Source: Pycnopodia helianthoides (taxonomy: Eukaryota; Echinodermata; Asteroidea; Forcipulatida; Asteriidae). From it: a stretch of 64,000 nt of DNA. Below are positions 26,386 to 37,400 of the stretch, one piece after another (the first letter of the stretch is position 1; every line of letters begins with the position of its first letter). The notes beneath the pieces are model-generated. The model ran no database searches. It was not told where the DNA came from and saw only the letters and a program-made list of their open reading frames with translations. Made by a program: the position numbers and the translations under genes. The stretch covers positions 878,001 to 942,000 of the forward strand of contig CM063260.1 of NCBI GenBank assembly GCA_032158295.1. Reading direction: 5' to 3'.

Positions 26386-26605
26386 CCGACTGATTTTAAA
26401 ATGACTAGATTTTAAAGTGTTGTCGCCTAGTTACTGAATCGCAATTTCCTGATTTGAGCAGTTCATAACTGTACTTCATAGACATTAAACCAATGTTTGT
26501 ATGAGAGAGATTGGCTATTGCCAGCTTGGTGTTTATATCCCCTTGTGGGAGCTTTGCCAAGTTCCCTTGATGGGAAGATCATTTAAACAAGAAACAGACA
26601 AACAC

Positions 26606-26700
26606 CTAAACAAACAAACAAACAAACAAACAAACACGGTACACGCGCATGTACATGTACATGTACATGATTATGTATGTACATGTACATGATTGCGGAC
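26606..26700. repeat. CAAA and CATGTA simple repeats
   Basis: An AAAC/CAAA microsatellite (about 26608-26635) is followed by alternating CATGTACATGTACATG (about 26648-26690). Confidence 0.9.
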
Positions 26701-29219
26701 ATATGTACAAAACCTTGTTAAACGTGACTCATTTGTTCCTAACTCCACAGTATTTCAATAATAATGTTGACATCTGGTAAATAAATTGATGCCCTCGATA
26801 TTAAGAATGTGGGCAGGGGGCGTGTAGCATGTAGATTTGTATTTTTGGCTGTGAGATTTCATTTTTTGTTTTAGTGGATTCCTCTTTGGGGGCGTGGTAG
26901 ATGTATTTTTCTTGGATCATTTTTGTTTTGTGGATTTCTTTTTGGGGGGGGGGGGCGTTAGAATGTATTTTTCTGGATCATTTTTGTTTTGTGGATTTCC
27001 TCTAAGATCACTGGACTTGAGTCAGTGGTCCAATTGGTAATTCAAGCTCTGAAAAGATTTGTCTTAGAACTAGGTATGATCTGGGCTGGTTCTTATTGGC
27101 CGATATTTCTAAACCCGCACGAGCAAATGCTGCTGGCCGCGTCGCCATAGCTGGGACGCTAGCAGCGCAAGATTTTGTACATAAAAACATAGAAAAACCG
27201 TTGTCTTTTTAACTTTTAAAAAATTTGAACTAGGTGTCTTTCTCAACGATTTGCACAATTTCCCTGACAGGACAGCTTGACAAAATAGTGTAACATATAC
27301 TTGCTGATTATTTGAAACTATAAACAGAAAGTGAATACTGAAATTCTACCGAAAAAACCTTGAGCACTAGCACTGGTGTAGCACATTTTATACCAGGCAG
27401 TGCAGTTTGCGTGTAGTTTTCAGGGTTCAGTTTCTGTTTGGTTGCAGATTCATGGTCGGTGTTTTTTACTTGATTATGTCATGCTGTCCTATCAGGAAAA
27501 TTCTGTAAATCGCTTAGCAACACTCTTAATTTGTAGTTGTCCCTTCTGTGTGCAGAATGAGAATGTGAGAATGACTGGATTTGAAAGAGGAAGTTAACCT
27601 GAAAGGAATTGATAACCACCCTCCCCCTAACCACCCTCAAGAAAAAAAGCAAAAATCCGATGTGGAAATATTTTTATCGGGTTTTAAGACCAAGGGGAAA
27701 GTTCAAAACATTATAAGGATGAAGAAAAACAAATTGAAAAAAGAAAGGGAAAAAATAACCCAAAACATGAGACATGTAACAGTTCCCCGAAACAAACGAC
27801 CAAAATTGTCATAAATTATCATAACTAAAGTGTCAGAAATCAGGAATAAATTACCATTTATACAACTGATTATGTTAACGACTCGACTGATTCATTGCTA
27901 AATGAACAACTGGGATCATGCCCTGCTCACCACAACCCAACGTCCTGCCTAAAAAACACCTAGGCAAACATGTTCGAGCCAATGCACACATTATGCTTTC
28001 CACTCTGACATCCAAGCTCGGGCAGCCGTCGTTAAAAATTCACAGTGAAAGTCAATTACTGGGTTTTCTCGGCTTGTGCACCGCACACGCGGGGTCTGAT
28101 CATTTTACAACATCAGTTGGTTCACTTGGTAGGTCCCTGTTATTGATCTCCAGAGCACGTGTCCTTTGGACCCGACAGCCAGCTGGGGTACCTCACAAAG
28201 TGGGAGCAAATGTCTGGCGATACATTATGAATATTTGTGCCAATTAGAGGCTAATGCATTTATTGAGATATATATAATATTAATTTTGACTATACCTTTC
28301 TAGCAGGGCACAGTATCAAGCAAAACAAACGCTATTTAAAAAAAGTTATATTATTATTACTGTTTATGTTTTGCCTACCAATGCTTTTATGAATCTCCTA
28401 TTATTTGTATTTTTTTTTTTTTTAGCTTGAGACCAATAATAGAAAGGCTCAATTTTACACTGAACAACTGGCCTGAGGCCAGTGATTTTAGCCTAGGGCC
28501 AGTAAACTCACAACCAGACTAGTCCAGCAGTCTTCTGTTTGTCAACTCACTGTGTAATACCTTTATCAATTTTTTAAAAAGTTCAATTTTGGTGATTTTA
28601 AATCTAAAACAAATATCTAAAATATAACTTGGATTCTTTTCCCACGGTGGCTACATTCGCCGAAAGAATAACGACAAACCATAAACTCGACACCAGTTTT
28701 CTTTGAATATTCAGGTAGGAATATGGTCACAGTAGCCGCTTCCTGTTGACATCATACAATGTATGTAATTCGTACAGAACATGTACGGATGCATAAATGC
28801 ATGTAATGTGCAGTGTGTGTGCCAATAGTACTAAAAACTAGTACATTTAGATAGCTGTGAGGTTTTTGTACGAATTGGTGAAATATTTGATGCGTCGCTC
28901 GTCTTGTTGTCATCACCACCATGGGTTCAATATGTTCAAAGATTAGACGCGGTAGGTCCATGTACTTTACGGTCAGTCCTAAAATCCATGTGTTCGTTGC
29001 GCGTTATGCGTAACTTTAGTGTGCAATCCTTCAAAGTGAAATTACACACCAAGCAATGCACATCATTTTTAACGATAACGCAGTACGCAATACGAAACAT
29101 GGAATTGTGTGCGTTGCTTGGCATGTCATTTTATTTTTACACATTGCGAAGTATACATTCATGCAACGCCCAGTTATGAGCAATTGTTATTTGGGCCTAC
29201 AGTCCTCAACCCTCCACAA
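26701..29219. other. Non-coding intronic or intergenic sequence
   Basis: No supported exon. It contains a duplicated GGATCATTTTTGTTTTGTGGATT segment around 26917-27000 with G-runs between, and a fragment of the AGGGCTCGAA MITE family near 28440-28520. Confidence 0.35.
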
Positions 29220-29475
29220 TCAGGGCCCAATTTCATGGCTCTGCTTTCCGCCGAATTCTGCGCTTGCGGTCACCATTCTTCGCTTACTGTGAAAGCACCA
29301 AAATTCTGGGCTAGCTGTTTAAGCGGAGAACGCCTAGTAATGTGGAGTACTCACGTGAATAAGCAAAAATTCCCTGCTAGCCTGTGAAATACGCTTGACA
29401 AAAGCGCGGAATTCCCTGCTTCCGTAAGCCCGGATTCTTTGCTAACGGTAAGCAGAGCCATGAAGTTGACCCATG
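29220..29475. repeat. Copy of the GGGCCCAATTTCAT MITE family
   Basis: It opens GGGCCCAATTTCATGGCTCT and closes with AAGCAGAGCCATGAAGTTGACCC. The interior is rich in GCGGA/CCGC words and differs from other copies, so this is a diverged subfamily of about 250 bp. Confidence 0.7.
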
Positions 29476-30123
29476 AAGTAGCTTAGGGAGGGCTAAGGCC
29501 CTCATTGTCCAGTTTTAAATCATTCCAAATCATTCTTGGAGGGTGCGCGTAACATTGGTAAAATTGAGAGAAAATTTGTCCATAGGTTTGCCAAGTTATA
29601 AAGATGGTCACAGTAGAAAACTTCCCTTGAAATATTTTTGTCAGTGTTGACTCTCACCCCCTGCGTTATAGGCTGAAGGGCCATTTAATTATTACAAGAT
29701 ATGAAAATTGAAAGTAAAAGTAATGACTTTATAACATTGAGTCGACGATTGATTGATTTTTTATTCTTGGTAATTCCGGCTGAACATTTGGTGTTCATTT
29801 CTGATCTGCAGTGCATTGATCCTGTGCTTGTAATTAATGGCATGAGTTGCCTTACTGACGACAATTGTGTGGGTTGAGTTGTGAAAAAGGTGTGTGTTTT
29901 GTTTTTATTGTCATCTACTGGTACATGTACAAGGACTGCTTTTTACTGCTGCGAATTGTGTATTCACATGCTGCGATGAATGATTGATCCAAACAAATTC
30001 AATGGACTTCAGTGGTTGAGTCATCGAGTGGTTTTTGTTCATTGGGCTCGCTGTGAATTGCAGGGGAAACCCTTATATTACTTTTAACTGCGTCAGGATG
30101 GATGGCATTGGGCGGCGTTTGAA

Positions 30124-30526
30124 AGGTATTACACAGGATTGGTAAGGATGAAAAAACTTCATTGTTTAATTTTAGTCTGGAAGCTTCCCTGATCATGAAG
30201 GTCATACTAGAACCAGTTTTTTTATCTGGGAAATTTTGCCTTCTGAAAATGAAGTCATATTCGAGGAAACTGTATCTGAAAACCTAAAACAACACAACTG
30301 CTGATTTGGGTTGTTACATGTACAACCAAAATTAAGGACGCTGTCAGGTTACAATGTACATGCTGAAAACTGTGCATGGTTTTTCACTGTTATCTCCTGA
30401 CTCTCACCACAGATTAAGCCCAAATTTTCACAGGTTATTTAACTTCATGTATATGGTTGAACACACAAAAACATGAACACTGTCTGCGACTATTTTTGTC
30501 AGCTCTACCAATCCTGTATAATACCT
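30124..30526 (+). repeat. About 400-bp MITE with 21-bp inverted ends
   Basis: The left end AGGTATTACACAGGATTGGTA and right end TACCAATCCTGTATAATACCT are complementary with one mismatch. The interior matches 8116-8518, and a partial reverse copy occurs at about 54815-55013. Confidence 0.85.
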
Positions 30527-31046
30527 GGAATAAGTAACTCAAATCGTATCGTACACTTGTTTGCATATTGAATGCTCTTGGAGAGTGTTCGACTCGTTAA
30601 CTGTATGTAGTTTCCGTTAATAATGCGGTGTACGATATTTTAACTACATGTACTTGTTTTAATTTGCATTGTACACTCATACATGAGTTGACTCATGCAA
30701 ATGTATTTGACATGTGACAGTGATACACTTGAATCAATAGCTACACGTACATTACATTAGACCATTTCTACCTCCATGATTAGACAGTGTTGTATGTGTA
30801 CATAATGTGTACATGTTACACTGTACATGTATGCATAATAACACCTTTTGAGGAGAGTTGAACCCTGCAATTGGTGGATCAGATCCAGAAGAGTGGATCC
30901 CTGAAACGAGTGTAAACGCAAAGGTGGATCAGACACCGCAATTCAATTTGGCCTTTTCTGGTGTTGCTAGGAACGGCGGGGTTTTTGCTTGTGGTTTTTG
31001 TGTGACAGCTGTGATCAAAAGTGGGATCAGAGCTGGATCTGCAGCC

Positions 31047-31205
31047 AATTTCACCAAGCGCTAGGATTAATCCTATCTCGAGTTAGGATGAGTAACTCGT
31101 CCTAACTTAGGATGGGTTCAATGTGTCCTAACGTCTATGGATCTGGAACTTAACTCGTCCTAAGTCCTAAGATTAATCCTAAGTTAGGAAGAGTTTGGTG
31201 AAATC
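31047..31205. repeat. TTTCACCAAGCG MITE with AGGATTAATCC termini
   Basis: The left end TTTCACCAAGCGCTAGGATT and right end GGAAGAGTTTGGTGAAAT are near-inverted. Inside are several TTAGGAT/ATCCTAA words in both orientations. A functionally similar short element lies at 63117-63262. Confidence 0.65.
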
Positions 31206-31359
31206 CCTGGCAGGGACTGGTGTAAACGCAACACCAGATCTTGATTGGTGGTCGTGATAAAAATGATGGATCGCAATCCACCTTTCTGGATTGAGTGTAA
31301 ACGCGCTGAGAGTAATGTTTACTCGCCACATGAAGCTGAGTTTTTCCCTTCTGTGCCTA

Positions 31360-31495
31360 ATTTCATAGAGCTGCTTAAGCACAAAAAGTAGCTAAGCACA
31401 ACAAAAGTGTGGTTACCAGCCAAACTACCATGTCACATGTACAATTGTTGAGCTATATTTTCTGCTTAAGAAGCTCGAAAAATTGGGTTCTGTTG
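31360..31495. repeat. Copy of the GGGCCCAATTTCAT MITE family
   Basis: It contains CCTAATTTCATAGAGCTGCT, GTAGCTAAGCACAAC and a degenerate right end, GCTCGAAAAATTGGGTTCTG. It lies about 150 bp upstream of the exon at 31647. Confidence 0.7.
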
Positions 31496-31646
31496 TTTTT
31501 ACATATCTGCATGTTTGTATAGTGCAGCTAAATGACATTAACCATTTGTCACTTTTTTGACACAGAGGCTGTGGATACAGATTCTGACCAACTGATGTAA
31601 ATAGTGATCATTGTTTTATTCTAACTCATTTTATTTAATTCCGCAG

Positions 31647-34482
31647 AATGCAACACCATGGCGCAGAGCGTGGCTGTGATGAAAACGCCTGCCACACAGC
31701 CGAGTGGCCCCGCCCCAACACTAATACACGATGGTACGAACGAAGCTAACTCACCCCCTCAAGACAGTCTGGCCCAAAGAGGTCAGCAACAGAGATGATG
31801 GCCGGCGATAGCCCCACACAAGAGCACCGCGCCGAAGAGGATATCATCAACAGCAATGACGCTGTCCAGTCAGTGGACCCAGCAGCCGATCTAGGAAAGA
31901 GGCAGAGTCCAAAGGATGTCTGCAAGGATGACTCCACTCCACTCCAGGAAATGGTGGCCAACGGAGGTGGCAATCAGAAAGACTGTGTAACAAACAGTCA
32001 CCTGACATCCTGTCATTGTCCAGATAAGCGTCAGACACGACCGGCGCTACCGGCCAAACTTCAGTCCATTCCTAAAAAGCCTCTATCTAGGGCACCACCG
32101 CCAAAGCTACCGCCTAAACCACCACACCTGATGTACAAAAGATCCCCGAGCTCTGAAGCTTTATTTGTGAGGCGAAAACTTGAGGACGGTGAAGCCGTTG
32201 TGAAAGAGAAGAGGTCTCAGAGCGTCAGCGTTTCACCGACGCAACAGAGGGAGGAGAGCCCTGAGAGAAAACAGTTCAAACGGCCGATTCCTGCACCGCG
32301 GAAGTCCTTTCCCAGTACCCATCCCGACGGTCTTTCCATTGCCACAGATATGAAAGACGCGGACCAAACAATGAGCCCTGAGGAACACTCTGTGACAGCA
32401 ACCTCCCTTGTTAAAGTGGACGATTCAAGACCTTTACCTCTGACAGATAAGAGGCAGTCTGCTGACAAATCTGATCAGCCCTGTAGTTCTAATCTTGTCC
32501 ACAGTCCTCGGGACAAGGTACACCCTGGCGGTGGAAATAGTGGTCAGGACACAAACAGTCCAAAGAAAAAGTCTGCCAAGGCTCGGCATGTAAAAGTCCG
32601 AGAGAGGGCAGCCATTTTTGAAAAACTGATCGAGGAAGAAACTCGAACCAAGGACTCGCCAACAAGTGAGCCCAGATCAAGAACTTGCTCCAGATCAGAA
32701 TACAGCGAGGCTGCGCTAGACTAACAGACAGCTCGGATATTAACTTGAGAGGTCTCAGTCGGTTACACTCGTACATCAATGTGCCAGCAGATGGTTCACT
32801 CTTTAAGAAAGCGCCTCTTGAAGACGATATGATCTCTGTGTCGTCAATATCCTCCGATTGCTTCTTTGACTCTCCTCAGTCCAGCGTTAGAGTTCCCCCT
32901 CTACGCTCTCCGTCCCCCGTTCTTAGTGAAGGCGAGGATTCCTCGGAGAAAGAGATCAGAAAAAGGGAGTCTGTCTACACCGACGTCGTCTTACCTGACG
33001 CTACTCCATCGGGGGAACCCGACTCACCGAATAGTACCCTCAAAGGTGAGGATTCCTTAGAGAAAGAGATCCAAAAAAGGGAGTCTGTCTACACCGACAT
33101 CGTCCTACCTGACGCTACTCCATCGGCGGAACCCGACTCACCAAATAGTACCCTCAAAGGTGAGGATTCCTCAGAGAAAGAGATCCAAAAAAGGGAGTCT
33201 GTCTACACCGACGTAGTCCTACCAGACACTACTCAATCGGCAGAACCCGACTCACCAAATAGTACCCTCGAAGGCGAGGATTCCTCAGAGAAAGAGATCA
33301 GAAAAAGGGAGTCTGTCTACACCGATGTCGTCCTACCCGATGCTACTTTATCGGCGGAACCCGACTCACCAAATAGTACCCTCGAACTCTCCCAGCGGCG
33401 TCCCCTGATCTCGCCAAGTACTTCGGAGGATCGGGAGAATTCATCCGTTCGGTCATCGTCCAGAGATTTTGACTACGACGATGTTGTCATTCCCAATCCA
33501 AGTACATCACAGGAGGCTGTTTCACCAAGGAGTACCTTACAAAATAACAAACTGTGTCCCCAGTCGCCAAAGCCAAGAGTCTTTATTCCTACGAAGCAAG
33601 AGAAAGAAACTATCACAGTATCTGCAGACGAGGCAGAGAATACATCGGAACTTACTAAACCCAAGCCGTCATTCGGGGTCAACAAGTACAGAAATGTCAC
33701 TCCAATGTTTCATCTTCCACCCAAACCAACTGTTCTACGCGGGAAGAGGAAAGGCGTAGGGTCAGGTGGTCGTAAACTTCGGCCGGCTACACTTGTTGAG
33801 AAAAGTAATGACCCTGAAGGCCAACAAAACTCATCGGCCACATCCCTGGTCCCACAAGAGGGTATCAATAATTACAAGCCAGCCGGCCAGAAGAAGAGGC
33901 CAGGCATATGCCTAGACAGGAGTCAGAGCATGGGATCTGTGAGCCAAAATCAAGAGCCAGCACCCCAAGAGGAGGAACACAGTCATTTAGGCCAGCAAAA
34001 ACAACCGGCCACACCACCACAAGAAAGTACTGGGCTAGTAAGCCACCATAACGGGCCAGTCTCCCCAAGAGACATTGATCTTGTGTCAGTGGATGAATCG
34101 CCTAGTGAATCAGATGCCTTAACACATAAGGAAACGACTCACCACCCGGAAGGAACAAACGTAATCTTGACTGATAAGTCGGGAACAAACACTGCCATCA
34201 TGGAAACACATTCTATCTCGGATGTCGTCTCAACGCAGCAACGGCAAGATGAGGAGTTGTCAGTGGGCCAACAGCCGGACACCCCAAGCATGCCTCCAGA
34301 GCAACTGAGGAAGAGCGAACGCAGTAAGTCTCACCCGGGCGGGTACGAGGTCGTTCTCCCCAACTTCATCGATCCGGTCAGCCTCTCCGGGAAAAGTAAA
34401 CAAGCGGTGGAAACCGAGGATGTGGAGTCGGAAGAGCTTAAAGTTGAGAACATTAGAGAGAATGCAGAGCCATCAAACACAG
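31647..34482 (+). CDS. Large N-terminal exon, proline-rich and tyrosine-repeat region, with two frame breaks
   Basis: Acceptor CCGCAG|AATGC; donor ACACAG|GTGTGT in phase 1. Coding runs in three successive frames: 31647-31798 (ATG at 31658), 31795-32724 and about 32670-34482. Each step is -1, as a missing base would give. The second block has SH3-ligand motifs (APPPKLPPKPP, RPIPAPRKS) and ends in a charged KVRERAAIFEKLIEEE helix. The third holds four 38-residue repeats at 32931-33386 and further YxxV motifs. It is Ser/Pro/Glu-rich, disordered-looking and without a folded domain. If neither break is real, translation could still start at ATG 31795, whose upstream in-frame stop is at 31747-31749. 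In-frame sequence runs past the donor to a stop at 34575, so intron retention would make a truncated protein. Confidence 0.8.
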
Positions 34483-37400
34483 GTGTGTACAAAAATAGAT
34501 TCTGTAGTAATAATAACAATCATATTTATCCGGGCAAAACATTCACAAGTACATCTACAAACATTAAAAGTATATGAAAACTTAAGCTAAACAACAGTGG
34601 GATGCCCAGGAGAGCATAAAAGTTTAAAATTTAACTGTCGCCAAAAGGCGTATGTCTCCCAAACCCCAGAAAAGCCAGGAAAATATTAAGGCAAGAACGG
34701 ACATAGACATACAAAAACAGCACAAAAGATCATAAAAATCACTGAACAACTATTGATAAAGACTGAAGTAGCCTCCTTTTTAAAAACTGTTACTAAAGTT
34801 GTGATTCAATTCACCTGATGTCTTTCATCACAACCATCTTAGTTGCACCACTTTAGGAGCCAATGCTCTTGCGTGTTATATAGTGAAGTACGTGTTTTAC
34901 GCTTACAATTATTTGTACATGCAGAGTTACTGCCAAATCGGTGAGCGTTGCACTGCAGAGAGTGTGCAAACAAAATGCATGTTTATCTTTACCAAATAAA
35001 TTTGCTAAGCAGTGTTTTGTGCTTAACAGCTCTATGAAATTGGGCCCAGCTTTTAAAAAAAATGAGCCCAGAGTCCAATTCTATAAAACCAAAACAATTC
35101 GCAGGGAGTCAATCCAAAACAGTACATTACACAGCAATTTGTTTGGTTAATTCATTGACACATTAATGTTCTGCTAAATCGAGTCACACGGTCACAATTT
35201 GTTTTATTAAGCCGCGCCTTACGTGTTCAGGCGTTGCATGTTTTCACACAGAACCACTCCCTCGGTCCTGCTCACGCTAGTCCACCTCTTGCCCAATAAT
35301 GAGTCGGCTCAATTTCACATGCATGTGATGTACGGTTGCATTGGGGAGGGGTGTCTTAATTTAGACCGGGCCACTAACACAAAGGGATGACTCATCCTCA
35401 GCACATATAATAATACAGTTAGCTTAAGTCTCTTAAGCTTAAATATCTCGGACAGTGTAGTGGACAAACCGTAGAGAAAGGCAGCACACATATCCTAGGA
35501 ATACAGTGTCGAGGTACTTGAGCTTCTGGGAACTTTTTTCTTCTTAACGGCGTCCGTTGAAAAGTTTTGCTGCTAGAGCTTAGTACGCCTCTAGTTTGAC
35601 TGTAGCGTGTACACGCCCGGCTATTGTTCCAAACTTTGTGTTCATGTACGGTGAATGGTAAGTGTACACCCATAGGGTTTTGCCTTTGCTACATGTACAT
35701 TACTCTATGCTTGGTGGTTATGTTGATGACAAACAAACATATTGACATATTGACAAAATATAAGTCATATACACATCGGTATGAATCTTAGCATGAGTAA
35801 GGATTGAAAAGATTTTTTTCTTCTTCAGATTTTGGATACAAAATTTGGAGGGAACGTGTCAATTTTATAGGGTCTTCAGAGCACTCCAGAAAATTTACTG
35901 TATGTAATGAATTTTCAACCGTTAACCGAAAAGATGTTTGCATAAATCTTGTTATTGTAGCGTCCTTCTTAGGGTTATCTGCCCTTTTGAAATCAGTTTC
36001 GATGACCAGATTACGAACAAGACGGATCCTGATTTCACAACTTGCCATCTTTATTTTACAGAATTATCCCTCACTGTCGAGTGTCAAGTATTTATAGTAA
36101 GTGGACAGTGACACACAAAGCTGTTCGGGGCACAAGGTTATCTGGAAACTCGGGTGGTTGGTTGAACCATGAAATGTCCCGTAGTGCCCGACACTACGCT
36201 GTGCTGCAAAGTCTCTTTTTTTCCAGGGCGCGCAGTCGTGACGAATGGTGAGGGATGATCAAAGGTTCTCAGCAGAGAACCCCCTACTAGTTAGTTGGCA
36301 ACATGTTCCAGCGAGTTTGCCAACCATTTGAAACTGTTCGACTGCATGGGTTGTGTTTAGCTGCACAGCTCTGCACAGAACTAACTGTGTATTGTACTAT
36401 CTGACTATGTGACTACAGTGCACAATGGTGTATGCAGTCACTGCATAGTACATCAGTACTGCATTGTGTATCTATCATTCAGAACCACAGTGGATGGTAA
36501 TGAATGGTCAGACAGTAGGAGGGTTGACCGTGTACTTTGTGCATTCACCACTTGACATTATACAGGTCAGACAGGAGGAGGATTGACTGTGTACTGTGTA
36601 AACTGCATTCACCACATGATATAATGCAGGCTGGTATATATTGTACGCATGTGTGTGTAGTTTGTCACGCAAAAGCACAATTGGATGATATTGCATGGTC
36701 AGACAGTAGGAGGGTTGACTGTGTACTGTGTATGCATTCACCGTATGATATTACTGAGTGTCATACAGTACATGTACATGTAGTTTATCTATAATTCAAA
36801 ACTATCGTTCGGTAAAAAAATGTCTGCTGTAAGCCATGTACTGTATTCACATCATTCGAATAAAGTGGTTACAAACGGAACTCTGCTCTAAAAAAATAAT
36901 TTTGTATTTAATAATTAGATATTTTTTGGGGTCGTTCGTTTTCAGATTCAACTCCAGACAGTGAGCAGACTGACATGCTTTGCAACGTGTCCAGGTGATT
37001 ACATTCAGTTCAATTTATTGAAAATACAGGCCTCGATTTTTGCCACGGCACTATGGCAATCGCTGTGTTACCCTTAAAAACCCTTCAGTACAAATTCAAA
37101 TTTTCCTCATTGGGTGCCCTTCATTTTGGGGAAATTGCCGTGCCCTTTTGAAAATTCGAGGCCTGGAAATATGATCATTTCGAATTAGACGCTTTATCAA
37201 TAAATATTTGACTGTAGATAAAGTGTAGCATAGTGTATGGTCGGCTTCCTTGAATTCTGTTGGTGGCTGCTGTTGTTGCAAAATAAATTACGGAAATATT
37301 TTATTTTTTTCCTGGCTTTAGGTTAAAAAATCATCTGTTCTAGAATTACAGAATTAACCCTTTTTTTTGCAGCCATACAAGAGGTTGTGAGAATTTGCTA

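Noticed and set aside
32666..32727. A 62-bp intron to explain the second frame break
   Set aside because: Length and phase work, but it has no pyrimidine tract and is shorter than every other intron here; kept only as an alternative explanation.
36946..36994. 49-nt version of the microexon
   Set aside because: It would leave in phase 2 and put a stop into the next exon.
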